Under the pieces are notes generated by a model. That model ran no database searches and was not told the origin of the DNA. It saw only the letters and a program-made list of their open reading frames with translations. The position numbers were made by a program, and so were the translations under genes. From SVFI01 sp045588655 (lineage in GTDB: Bacteria; Bacillota; Clostridia; Lachnospirales; Lachnospiraceae), in NCBI GenBank assembly GCA_045588655.1, contig JAZNEP010000022.1, positions 1 through 64,000 on the forward strand: a DNA stretch of 64,000 nt, given 5' to 3'. Below are positions 1 to 6,949 of the stretch, one piece after another. How positions within the stretch are numbered: the stretch's first letter is position 1; each line of letters starts with the position of its first letter.

Positions 1-15
1 CTTTGGACCACCGCA

Positions 16-43
16 GACGGGAAGAATTTCCCGTCATTTTTTT
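16..43 (+). terminator. Terminator at left end of element A
   Basis: An 8-bp stem GACGGGAA/TTCCCGTC is followed by a run of seven T. A near-identical hairpin sits at the equivalent place in element B (3312-3338). It probably insulates the cargo from transcription entering from the chromosome. Confidence 0.75.
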
Positions 44-65
44 GTTTGGGAGAAGGAAAAAATCA

Positions 66-94
66 TTGTATATTGGTAGGCAATGCCGTATACT
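66..94 (+). promoter_or_regulatory. Promoter of the HTH/Fic pair
   Basis: TTGTAT (66-71), 17-bp spacer, TATACT (89-94). The spacer holds an inverted ATTG...CAAT repeat that could be an operator for the HTH protein just downstream (inference). Confidence 0.6.
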
Positions 95-124
95 ATATAT
101 AAAGAGTATTAGGAGGTAATGACC

Positions 125-484
125 GTGGAAGTAAAAGAATTGCGTTTACAAACAGGATTAAGTCAAAGTAAATTTGCTAAAATGTTTGATGTACCGGTTG
201 CTACTTTGAAAGATTGGGAACAGGAAAGAAGAAATCCGCCGGTGTATGTGATTAATATGATGAGAACCATTTTGCAATATAAAGGGATGTTGATTAGTCA
301 CGATTATGTGGAAGCATGTGATGCGAGAAGAAAGAGTGTGGAAAATGCTATGGCTATTATGCTGAGTGCGACAAGCGGTCCCGATGAATTGTTTCTGGAA
401 GTTTTAGATTCCTATATCTTTGGGAAAATAACATTGGAAGAGATGGAAGCTAGAATTAACCGATTCGAGTATTTAGGAGTGTAG
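125..484 (+). CDS. HTH protein, probable antitoxin/regulator of the adjacent Fic gene
   Basis: A protein of about 119 residues. Residues 1-55 form an XRE-type helix-turn-helix (core GLSQSKFAKMF, then VATLKDWEQ). The C-terminal half ends in a helical segment with the pattern YIFGKITLEEMEARI, which resembles the VbhA-type antitoxins that partner Fic toxins; that resemblance is my inference, and the usual inhibitory S/T-x-x-x-E-G/N motif is not clearly present. The GTG at 125 is preferred because GGAGG lies 8 bases upstream; an ATG at 119 in the same frame sits too close to that site. The Fic gene begins 4 bases after the stop, so the two are almost certainly co-transcribed, a typical toxin-antitoxin order. 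Confidence 0.7.
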   Translation: MEVKELRLQTGLSQSKFAKMFDVPVATLKDWEQERRNPPVYVINMMRTILQYKGMLISHDYVEACDARRKSVENAMAIMLSATSGPDELFLEVLDSYIFGKITLEEMEARINRFEYLGV

Positions 485-487
485 GCT

Positions 488-1204
488 ATGAGCGGTGGAA
501 AAAATTGTTATCCGGGAAGCGATGTTCTTATCAACAAATTTAACATTCAGGATAAAGAACTTTTGGAAAAGTTTGAAATACAAAAAGTGTTTGCAAAATT
601 GTTGGGATTAGATGTGAAGCCGACAAGGATTGCATATACTTACGATGCGGAGCATCTTATAAATATTCATAAGTATTTATTCGGAGATATTTATGAATGG
701 GCAGGTGTGTTTCGAGGTGAGAATCTATACAAGAGTGAACGTGTTTTGTCCGGAGGGTCGGCAGAGTATGCAGACTATCACGAAATAGAAACCCGATTAA
801 GTACATTGTTGTCAAAATATGAAAAAATCGATTGGACAATAAGTGAAAACGTAAGTGAGGTAGTGGTTGACTTCTTGCTCTCCTTGTGGAGTATTCATCC
901 TTTTAGAGAAGGAAACACCAGAACCTGTATCACCTTTCTGTGGCATTATCTGAAAGGAAAAGGTATTGACTTTCAAGTTGCGCTGCTGCGAAATAATCCG
1001 ATGTATGTAAGAGATTCTCTTGTCATGGCAAATTATGACCGGAAAGAGTATTTGCAAAAGATTATTTCGGATGCACTGCAAGGAAACGAACAGAAAAACG
1101 AGTATTTCATGAAAGAGGAACAGGCAGGAGAACAATATAAAATTGCAAAAGCGGATTATGAAGCGTTTAGAGAGAAGTATTCGGTAAAGAAAAGCGGTAA
1201 TTAA
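488..1204 (+). CDS. Fic/DOC family protein (probable AMPylase toxin)
   Basis: A protein of 238 residues. The Fic motif HPFREGNTRT is present around residue 137, with the catalytic His and the phosphate-binding EGN; the family usually has GNxRxxR, but here the final Arg is replaced (TRTCITF), so activity may be altered. Fic proteins transfer AMP or related nucleotides from ATP to Ser/Thr/Tyr of targets, and many act as toxins held in check by a partner carrying an inhibitory helix. The gene follows the HTH gene by 3 bases. The Fic fold call is firm; the target, and whether the pair defends the element or stabilises it, cannot be read from the sequence. Confidence 0.85.
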   Translation: MSGGKNCYPGSDVLINKFNIQDKELLEKFEIQKVFAKLLGLDVKPTRIAYTYDAEHLINIHKYLFGDIYEWAGVFRGENLYKSERVLSGGSAEYADYHEIETRLSTLLSKYEKIDWTISENVSEVVVDFLLSLWSIHPFREGNTRTCITFLWHYLKGKGIDFQVALLRNNPMYVRDSLVMANYDRKEYLQKIISDALQGNEQKNEYFMKEEQAGEQYKIAKADYEAFREKYSVKKSGN

Positions 1205-1232
1205 ACCAGAATCACGAAAGGAGCGCAGCTAT

Positions 1233-1475
1233 ATGGAATGTCCTTATTGTAAAAAAGAAATGGAATTGGGATATATTCAAAGCCAAAGTGGTGTGACTTG
1301 GACACCGAAACGGTATTGCATAGAAGCATTCGCTTTTTATGGCAAGAACAGCATGTCTCTTGCAAATGGGGCTGCTGATAATTCAAAAACAGTTTACGCC
1401 TACAGGTGCAGCGAATGTAAAAAAGTAGTCATTGAATATTCGATTGATAATAGAGGTTTCTACGGCGTCGAGTAA
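1233..1475 (+). CDS. Small zinc-ribbon protein (PF20097/DUF6487-like)
   Basis: An 80-residue protein with two CxxC knuckles: MECPYCKKEM at the N-terminus and RCSECKKVV near residue 58, expected to bind one zinc. The ribosome site AAAGGAG is well placed before ATG 1233. Function unknown; family members are small accessory proteins of Firmicutes. The last four codons and the stop lie inside what was the start of a TfoX-like gene (compare 5721), so the natural C-terminus may have been replaced by recombination. The domain resemblance is from memory of the fold pattern. Confidence 0.65.
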   Translation: MECPYCKKEMELGYIQSQSGVTWTPKRYCIEAFAFYGKNSMSLANGAADNSKTVYAYRCSECKKVVIEYSIDNRGFYGVE

Positions 1476-1717
1476 GGAGTATTTAGATTTAATTATCTGA
1501 ATTGGAAGAGATTACATATAGAGCAATGATGGGAGAATATGTCCTATACTATCGCGGTAAAATCGTGGGAGGCATATATGATGACAGACTGCTTGTAAAG
1601 CCTGTCAAATCGGCTGTTATGCTTATGTCGGAAGCAACCTATGAATTGCCTTACGAAGGGGCAAAAGAGTGTGGTAAGCCGGAAGAAATTATTTTGTATG
1701 AAGGGAAACGAGTTTAA
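1462..1717 (+). pseudogene. Broken TfoX-like gene (N-terminal domain)
   Basis: This is a damaged copy of the intact gene at 5721-6035 in element B. The start codon is ACG instead of ATG (1462), and 11 nt are missing after codon 9 relative to B, causing a frameshift. The reading frame from 1502 still encodes EEITYRAMMGEYVLYYRG and VGGIYDDRLLVKPVKSA, nearly identical to B. After GAKE the sequence diverges from B and ends in an unrelated tail, so the 3' end is lost too. It is unlikely to make a working protein. Confidence 0.8.
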
Positions 1718-1738
1718 ACTCGAGGAAGTGTTAAAGAT

Positions 1739-2101
1739 ATGACAAACGGAGAAAGAGCAAAACAAATAATCGATAAATATGGTTTTGATTTTAACAGCAT
1801 ACCCAAAAACGAAGTGATTGATTTGATACTAAAAGAAATAGCTGATTTTCAATCAGGGAGTTCTGAATATATCCGTTTGTTATGCGGATATTTGTACTGT
1901 ATCGGAGATGTTTCCGATGTTCCATTACTGGAAAAAGCAAAGTATAAAATCAGTATGGATGTGGGTTGTATGATTGACGGTGAATGGATTGAAAGTCTGA
2001 AAAATGGTGGCATTGAAACCCAATATACTAAATCGCGGCAGAAGATTATAGAAGATTTTGTTTTATACTATAAGGATTTTCAACCGGAGGATGAGTGGTA
2101 A
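1739..2101 (+). CDS. Hypothetical protein
   Basis: A 120-residue, mostly helical, acidic soluble protein with no signal peptide or membrane segment. I do not recognise a family. It starts MTNGERAKQIIDKYGFDF. It lies in the cargo of element A, 21 bases after the broken TfoX-like gene, and could be a small immunity or partner protein, but that is only its context. Translation looks genuine: AT-rich codon use like its neighbours and a plausible ribosome site (GAGGAAG) before the ATG. Confidence 0.5.
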   Translation: MTNGERAKQIIDKYGFDFNSIPKNEVIDLILKEIADFQSGSSEYIRLLCGYLYCIGDVSDVPLLEKAKYKISMDVGCMIDGEWIESLKNGGIETQYTKSRQKIIEDFVLYYKDFQPEDEW

Positions 2102-2169
2102 TGAGAGAATTAAAAGAACATGTGAGAAAAATAGTTGAGAGAAGAAATTTATGTAGTTATATGAATTAG
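2101..2169 (+). CDS. Possible 22-residue peptide or gene remnant
   Basis: ATG overlaps the last base of the preceding stop codon and is preceded by GGAGG 11 bases upstream. It encodes a basic 22-residue peptide and ends at TAG 2167. It may be a remnant of a longer gene; weak evidence. Confidence 0.2.
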   Translation: MRELKEHVRKIVERRNLCSYMN

Positions 2170-2181
2170 GTGGGGCTTGAG

Positions 2182-2745
2182 ATGATAGAAGAAAATAAAA
2201 AGAAGCGAAGTAGTAAAAGTAAATGGATTATTGGAGTATGTTTATTGTTGACCGGTATTTTGTGGGTATCGTATACCACTCGCGTCCGAGTGGGAAGTGA
2301 CAGAGCAGAGTTTGAGGGACAATATCAAAATTATTTGGTTTACGACATCCCCAATGAATTGAATGAGTTTTGTTCTGCTAACCAAAATGGTTTGTTGGTG
2401 AAATACTATATGTATTCATTTGTGTTAAATGCGGAATCATATGATGCTTATAAAGAAGCTGTATTAAGAGAATATTCCGTAGATATTTCAGAGGAAGAAC
2501 AATTGGCATATGGTTATGCGCATTGGTATGGTATGAAAGTTTCTGATGTAAATAAGGATACTCCGGATTATATCTTAGATGATTTTCCTTATGGTTTACC
2601 TTTTGAAAGAATCATAGAAGATGATATTAATGATTATTCGATTATACTCTATAGTCCGACGGGGACAGGAACAAGGCAGTTTGGTGTTCTTTGTAACGAT
2701 GCGGAACATAGGATTGTATGCTATTATGCTGCCCAAAGATTTTAA
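2182..2745 (+). CDS. Membrane-anchored hypothetical protein
   Basis: A 187-residue protein. A basic N-terminus (KKKRSSKSK) is followed by one hydrophobic segment at about residues 15-32 (WIIGVCLLLTGILWVSY), then an acidic, tyrosine-rich domain predicted outside the membrane. No lipobox or cell-wall motif. The ATG at 2182 is chosen over an upstream GTG (2170) because GGTGGGG precedes it at good spacing. Family not recognised. It is the last intact cargo gene of element A before the integrase-leader remnant. Confidence 0.5.
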   Translation: MIEENKKKRSSKSKWIIGVCLLLTGILWVSYTTRVRVGSDRAEFEGQYQNYLVYDIPNELNEFCSANQNGLLVKYYMYSFVLNAESYDAYKEAVLREYSVDISEEEQLAYGYAHWYGMKVSDVNKDTPDYILDDFPYGLPFERIIEDDINDYSIILYSPTGTGTRQFGVLCNDAEHRIVCYYAAQRF

Positions 2746-2947
2746 GGATTCTATTGAGTTTGAAAAAATACGAATATTTGAAGTTAACGGGGAATTATGC
2801 AAGATACGTTTTACGAAATATTCCAAATCATGAAAATATTGAAGCGTGAGCAGAAAAGAGCTGCGGATCATAATATAATGGCATATTAGGAGATATAACA
2901 GAAACTTTCGGGGTTTACCTTTTTCACAAAATTCCATCGATATATAA
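2746..2947. other. Gene-free spacer in element A
   Basis: No convincing gene. Short frames on both strands lack ribosome sites. It separates the last cargo gene from the remnant of the integrase leader. Confidence 0.4.
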
Positions 2948-3052
2948 ACAGCAAAAGATTGCTGCAATTTATGCGGCGGTCTTTTAATTGATAAAAAAAG
3001 GTTTGTGGTAGAATAAACAGGTATTGAAAAACCTTTCCAAAACATGGAAAGC
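2948..3052 (+). pseudogene. Remnant of an integrase promoter and leader
   Basis: This stretch aligns with 7611-7741 upstream of the intact integrase of element B: it shares CAGCAAAAGAT, the CGGTCTTTT hairpin arm, TTGATA, GTGGTAGAAT and the CCTTTCC...GGAAAG stem. The spacer between TTGATA and TAGAAT is 15 bp here against 17 bp in B. Directly after GGAAAG the sequence jumps to the pyrE attachment repeat, so the whole integrase gene and the right-end arm repeats have been deleted. Confidence 0.75.
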
Positions 3053-3100
3053 ACAGGAGGTTTTAACAACATGCAAGCATACAAGCAGGAATTTATTGAA
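3053..3100 (+). repeat. Left attachment repeat of element B (copy of pyrE 5' end)
   Basis: This 48-bp stretch matches 8971-9018 with one mismatch (C at 3067, T at 8985). It covers the pyrE ribosome site and first ten codons. The left copy gives an ATG at 3071 that reads ten pyrE codons and then six unrelated codons to a stop. The strand-exchange core must lie inside it. Confidence 0.85.
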
Positions 3101-3126
3101 CCCTTCTCCTGCGGTTTTTAAAACTT

Positions 3127-3252
3127 CTTATAAGTTTTCAAAACGCCGCAAAGCATTGATTTTACTAAGGGTTGCGACGAGGGGTAAAAACAGAAAGTTC
3201 TCATAAGTTGTTATAAGTTTTCACAAAAATGGTGTAGTAAATGTTGTAGTAG
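3127..3252. repeat. Left-end repeats of element B (possible arm-type integrase sites)
   Basis: TTATAAGTTTTCA occurs at 3127-3139 and 3211-3223, with a related TCATAAGTTG at 3201-3210. It is followed by ATGGTGTAGTA and ATGTTGTAGTA (about 3229-3250), which match the GGTGTA repeats at the right end (8884-8928). Clusters of short direct repeats near both ends are typical of tyrosine-integrase arm sites. Confidence 0.6.
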
Positions 3253-3311
3253 ACTTGGAGGATTTGCGAATACAAATTTTGGTCTGGGCGAAAGCTCTTT
3301 GGACCACCGCA

Positions 3312-3338
3312 GACGGGAAGAATTTCCTGTCTTTTTTT
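3312..3338 (+). terminator. Terminator at left end of element B
   Basis: Stem GACGGGAA / TTCCTGTC with a GAAT-type loop, then seven T. It is the counterpart of the hairpin at 16-43 and likely blocks read-through from element A. Confidence 0.7.
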
Positions 3339-3452
3339 GTGGAGAAAATTGCAACGGGAGTTGTGACTACCATTGAAAAGTAACTGCACATATGATATTA
3401 TCATAAATGAGAAACATATGTTCTGTTTTGGCTCAAATGGGAGGTGTTTGCC

Positions 3453-4505
3453 GTGGCTTTGACAAACAAGAAAAATGAAATCAGTATACGATCAAGCGCA
3501 GCAGAATATCTTACTTATGTTGCTTCTATTGGAGAGCAGGAAGATAGTATAGAAATGCGTTATGAGGATGAAAATATATGGCTGACGCAGAAGATGATGG
3601 CAACTCTTTATGATGTCGATGTACGTACGATTAGCGATCATATCAAGAAGATATATTTGGATTCTGAGTTGGAAGAGGAAGCAACTATCCGAAAATTTCG
3701 GATAGTTCAAACTGAGGGAACTCGTCAAGTACAAAGAGAAACAAAGCATTATAATTTGCAGATGATTATCGCAGTTGGTTTTAAAGTGAATAATGAGCGT
3801 GCGGTTCAGTTTCGTAAGTGGGCAAACAGAATTGTAAAAGATTATACCATTAAAGGTTGGGTTATGGATGATGAACGCCTGAAAAATGGGGGTTCTGTTT
3901 TGACAGTAGAATATTTTGACCGCTTGCTGGAACAGATTCGTGAAATTCGTTTGTCAGAACGTAGATTTTATCAGAAAATAACGGATATTTATGCTACGTC
4001 ACTTGACTATGATCGTAGTGCAAGTACGACAAAGCAGTTTTTTTCAAAAGTACAGAATAAGATGCATTATGCTGTACATGGACATACAGCGGCAGAGCTG
4101 ATTTTTCAACGTGCAGATGCTCAAAAACCGCATATGGGGTTAACAACATGGGCAGCTGCCCCGGAAGGTAAAATTGTAAAGAGCGATGTCAGTGTCGCTA
4201 AAAATTATCTTGATGAACAGGAAATGCGATCGTTAGAACGTATCGTATCAGCATACTTAGATTTGGCAGAAGATCGTGCGGAAAGACATATTCCAATGAC
4301 GATGGAGGACTGGAGCAAACGACTTGATTTATTCTTGATGGCTGATGATAGAGAAGTTTTGCAGGATGCGGGAAAGATTACAGCAGAAATCGCAAAGTCT
4401 AAAGCTGAAACGGAATTTGAGAAATATCGTGTAATTCAGGATAGATTGTTTATGTCGGATTATGACAGATATTTGTTAGAACTAGAAGAAAGTGCAAAGA
4501 TATAA
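3453..4505 (+). CDS. RhuM-family protein
   Basis: A protein of 350 residues. The N-terminal DNA-binding-like region has the hallmark WLTQKMMATLYDVDVRTISDHIKKI, followed by the RhuM core (TKHYNLQMIIAVGFKVNNER, then FRKWANRIVKDYTIKG). The family is widespread on islands and prophages; it was named for a Salmonella pathogenicity-island gene, and its biochemical role is not established. The C-terminal half (from about residue 190) is helical, with the conserved HTAAELIFQRADA segment. The GTG at 3453 is chosen because GGGAGG lies 8 bases upstream; the GTG at 3444 overlaps that site. It is the first cargo gene of element B. Confidence 0.85.
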   Translation: MALTNKKNEISIRSSAAEYLTYVASIGEQEDSIEMRYEDENIWLTQKMMATLYDVDVRTISDHIKKIYLDSELEEEATIRKFRIVQTEGTRQVQRETKHYNLQMIIAVGFKVNNERAVQFRKWANRIVKDYTIKGWVMDDERLKNGGSVLTVEYFDRLLEQIREIRLSERRFYQKITDIYATSLDYDRSASTTKQFFSKVQNKMHYAVHGHTAAELIFQRADAQKPHMGLTTWAAAPEGKIVKSDVSVAKNYLDEQEMRSLERIVSAYLDLAEDRAERHIPMTMEDWSKRLDLFLMADDREVLQDAGKITAEIAKSKAETEFEKYRVIQDRLFMSDYDRYLLELEESAKI

Positions 4506-4543
4506 CTTGTGGTCTTGTATTTAAGAGAGAGTTTGGTGAATAT

Positions 4544-5329
4544 ATGGATTTAAAAGAATTTTATTTCCAAAATGTAAAAGAAACGGAATATCATTATCGT
4601 TTTCGAGATTCAATTAAAGAGGTTAACAGAACATATAATATTTTTGAAGGATATGAGGAAATTGATGATTATAAATTTGAAGTATATGATGCGGAGGAAG
4701 CGATAACCAAATTTAAAGAATTATGTCAGCCTCAGCTGGATGTTAATTTTGACGATGAAAAGAAATGTTGGTTTTATCTTATAACATATTATTTGGATAA
4801 AATGGGATATGTGATAAAAGAGTACCCTAGAGTGTTGGCGAGACCTCCTGTGGAACCTATGGATTTTACTTACGGTGAAATAAGAAATACAATTATTGCT
4901 CATGGTGAAGATGATAATGGGACTGTTCGTTATGCTACTAGAAGAAAATTAGTTGCAAGTTTAACGTTTGAGTTTAAATGTAATTATATTGAGATAGATG
5001 ACTTGATAAATCAAAAGTTTATTGAAATATCAAATAGGCAAGCATCTTTTAATAGCATGAGTACAGATGAAAAACTTGCAGAGATAGCAAATTTGATAGA
5101 AAATTTGTTAAAAAAGAATGGGAAGTTTATTGTGCCAGACTATTCTAAGCTTTGTTTCAATTATATTTCTGATGATATAGTAGCAGATTATAGGAAGAAG
5201 ATGCATTGTTTTAGACATGCTACAGATCAAGCTATAGAAGAAAGAAAATTATATTCGGAGGAACAGAAAAATTTCTTTGTTGATTATGGATTGACTATTA
5301 TCAAAGTTATACATGTTCTGTTGAAATAA
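4544..5329 (+). CDS. Hypothetical protein, AT-rich cargo of element B
   Basis: A 261-residue, acidic, aromatic-rich soluble protein. There is no signal peptide and no membrane segment except a mildly hydrophobic C-terminal helix (LTIIKVIHVLL). The last 40 residues contain FRHATDQAIEE, loosely like the end of some abortive-infection C-terminal domains, but this is too weak to use as a call. Its base composition is more AT-rich than the chromosomal genes. It follows the RhuM gene by 38 bases, so the two may form a small cargo operon. Defence is a reasonable guess from context only. Confidence 0.55.
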   Translation: MDLKEFYFQNVKETEYHYRFRDSIKEVNRTYNIFEGYEEIDDYKFEVYDAEEAITKFKELCQPQLDVNFDDEKKCWFYLITYYLDKMGYVIKEYPRVLARPPVEPMDFTYGEIRNTIIAHGEDDNGTVRYATRRKLVASLTFEFKCNYIEIDDLINQKFIEISNRQASFNSMSTDEKLAEIANLIENLLKKNGKFIVPDYSKLCFNYISDDIVADYRKKMHCFRHATDQAIEERKLYSEEQKNFFVDYGLTIIKVIHVLLK

Positions 5330-5371
5330 AATTGTTTGGATAAGTACAAATTTGCTTATGGCATACTACTT

Positions 5372-5476
5372 CATTGAAGCTCTTGATGATTAAAAATCCC
5401 CGTTCCGAATTTTAGTCAAGGCCTTGTGCCTTTACTCAAAATCGGAGCGGGGATATTTCTGTTTGGAGCTTCAATG
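5372..5476. repeat. 105-bp long imperfect palindrome (MITE-like)
   Basis: The outer arms CATTGAAGCTC (5372-5382) and GAGCTTCAATG (5466-5476) are perfect inverted repeats. An inner stem of about 25 bp pairs the ATCCCCG...AAGGC region with GCCTTTACTC...CGGGGAT. Nearly the whole unit can fold into one hairpin. It contains no real gene. It could be a miniature inverted-repeat element or a strong terminator-type RNA hairpin. Confidence 0.7.
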
Positions 5477-5720
5477 GTGGAGCAAATGAAAAGGGGGGGG
5501 ATTTCCCCAACAAGCAAGGAACGGAAGAATGACGGTCCATTTCGCACCTGTGTGTACATAGGTGCTATGCTTGCTCGTGACAGATTTAAGAAAAAATCAC
5601 TAATAAAAATGACTAAAAATAGAACGCAACAAAAGACTTACATTGACGAAAATAGTGTCGGTAATTAAAATGAAAATGTGTACAGTAGAGATTGAAAACA
5701 TGAATTCTGTGGAGGTTCCT
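5477..5720. other. Gene-free stretch between the palindrome and the TfoX-like gene
   Basis: It holds a G-run/C-run hairpin (GGGGGGGATTTCCCC, about 5493-5507) and a CACCT...AGGTG inverted repeat (about 5546-5564). No reading frame with a ribosome site is convincing. It may include debris of a lost gene. Confidence 0.35.
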
Positions 5721-6035
5721 ATGGCGTCGAGTAAAGAGTATTTAGATTTTTTATTAGATCAATTATCTGAATTGGAAGAGATTACATACAGAGCAATGAT
5801 GGGAGAATTTATTCTGTACTATCGCGGCAAAATCGTCGGAGGCATATATGATGACAGACTGCTTGTAAAGCCGGTAAAATCAGCTACTATGCTTATGCCG
5901 GAAGCAACCTGTGAATTGCCTTATGAGGGGGCAAAAGAAATGTTGTTGGTGGATGATGTTGATAATAAGGAAACCTTGGAAAAACTGTTTCGGGCTATGT
6001 ATGAGGAACTTCCGGCACCGAAGAAAAAGAAATAA
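5721..6035 (+). CDS. TfoX N-terminal domain-like protein
   Basis: A 104-residue protein consisting only of the TfoX N-terminal-like domain: the MMGEFILYYRGKIVGGIYDD core, then RLLVKPVKSA and a proline- and lysine-rich end (PAPKKKK). Full-length TfoX/Sxy regulates competence genes in gamma-proteobacteria; stand-alone N-terminal domains are common in Firmicutes and their role is unknown. ATG 5721 is preferred because GGAGG lies 5 bases upstream; longer upstream frames lack a site. A damaged copy occurs at 1462-1717 in element A. Confidence 0.75.
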   Translation: MASSKEYLDFLLDQLSELEEITYRAMMGEFILYYRGKIVGGIYDDRLLVKPVKSATMLMPEATCELPYEGAKEMLLVDDVDNKETLEKLFRAMYEELPAPKKKK

Positions 6036-6062
6036 TAAAATATTAATAGTACGGAGAGAAAG

Positions 6063-6524
6063 ATGAAAAAAGCAAAGTTAGTACTGGCTAATTATGATGC
6101 CAGAATTTCAAAGATAGATATAAAGCCAAAGAATACAGAGACAAAAGTAATATTTTCTTCTCGAATGTATAATGAGAAAACAGACCGGAGTGAAATGATA
6201 AAATTTTGTTTTGTGGATGTTGCGGCAATTGATTTTCAAATAAATTATTTTGATAATATGATAGGCGCAGAAGCGATGGGCCTTTATGAAATAACAGATA
6301 AAAAATTCATTGAGCAAGTAGTGAAGGGGAATTTTGAGAGGAGAAAAGAAGTATATCTTTTGGAAGGTGATTATAATTACGATGAAAGTGACGAAGCTGA
6401 TATGCTTAATGTGCTGGATCTGACGGGAGATTTCTCGAAGGAGAAGGATAATTATCATGCTTATGTTCAGAATGTCGACGCCGGAGTTTATATTATTGTG
6501 GCAAAGGAATTTCAGATGGTTTGA
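6063..6524 (+). CDS. Hypothetical protein
   Basis: A 153-residue soluble, acidic protein of alternating strands and helices; family not recognised. It follows the TfoX-like gene by 27 bases with a ribosome site (CGGAGAGAAAG) just before the ATG, so it is probably co-transcribed. No signal peptide or membrane segment. No catalytic motif is visible. Confidence 0.55.
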   Translation: MKKAKLVLANYDARISKIDIKPKNTETKVIFSSRMYNEKTDRSEMIKFCFVDVAAIDFQINYFDNMIGAEAMGLYEITDKKFIEQVVKGNFERRKEVYLLEGDYNYDESDEADMLNVLDLTGDFSKEKDNYHAYVQNVDAGVYIIVAKEFQMV

Positions 6525-6576
6525 TGAAATCTAATTTATAAGGTGAAGAGAATTTGAAGTTGATGGAGGGATTCTT

Positions 6577-6780
6577 ATGGTGAAATATGTTTTATGTATA
6601 GCGACTATATTATTATTGGTTGTTGATGCATTTATCTATTTTGATTTGAAGAAATATATTAAAGTGCATGAGAACGAATTGGTAGAAAACCATATTAAAG
6701 GATTGTTAGGTAGAGCAATTGCAATGACAGTTATATCTGTGTGTGTAGGTGTTATAGCGATTATTCTTCAAATAATGTAA
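6577..6780 (+). CDS. Small two-TM membrane protein
   Basis: 67 residues with hydrophobic segments at about 5-22 (VLCIATILLLVVDAFIYF) and 46-66 (AIAMTVISVCVGVIAIILQI), separated by a charged loop. Ribosome site TGGAGGG before the ATG at good spacing. Family not recognised. It lies between an unknown gene and the membrane-anchored HTH regulator in element B, and might interact with that regulator in the membrane, which is only an inference. Confidence 0.5.
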   Translation: MVKYVLCIATILLLVVDAFIYFDLKKYIKVHENELVENHIKGLLGRAIAMTVISVCVGVIAIILQIM

Positions 6781-6850
6781 TGTGAAAAATTCAGTCTTAC
6801 AGAGAGATTAAAAGCATATATGAATTTGAATTTTAAGGTGGCATTTGAGA

Positions 6851-6906
6851 ATTGCAACGGTGCATTGCGAATGTTCCGTTGAAAGTTGCTGGAATGCAAC
6901 GGTGAA
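6851..6906. promoter_or_regulatory. CAACGG repeats upstream of the HTH regulator
   Basis: GCAACGG and CCGTTG form an inverted pair at about 6853-6880, and TGCAACGGTG recurs at about 6896-6905. They lie 45-100 bases before the HTH gene at 6950, where self-regulatory operator sites would be expected. Confidence 0.4.
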
Positions 6907-6949
6907 AATAAATACAATCTAGATAAAAATTATTTAGGAGGATGAACAG

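Larger units (their letters stand above)
1..3052. mobile_element. Integrative element A (partial, integrase lost)
   Basis: The left end is outside the window. Positions 1-31 are identical to 3297-3327 in the left end of element B, so A and B are related and have the same left-end layout. Cargo is an HTH/Fic pair, a zinc-ribbon protein, a broken TfoX-like gene and unknown genes. The right end (about 2948-3052) resembles the integrase promoter and leader of B (7611-7741) but no integrase follows; the sequence runs straight into the attachment repeat at 3053. It therefore looks like an element stranded by loss of its own integrase. Boundaries are inferred from repeats. Confidence 0.7.

Noticed and set aside
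2596..3084. 162-residue minus-strand frame near the element A/B junction
   Set aside because: It overlaps a plus-strand gene, the promoter remnant and the attachment repeat, and has no ribosome site; a similar artefact appears at 8652-9002 because of the shared repeat.
5426..5668. 80-residue frame across the palindrome
   Set aside because: Its sequence is the palindrome arm plus G-runs; no ribosome site and no protein-like composition.
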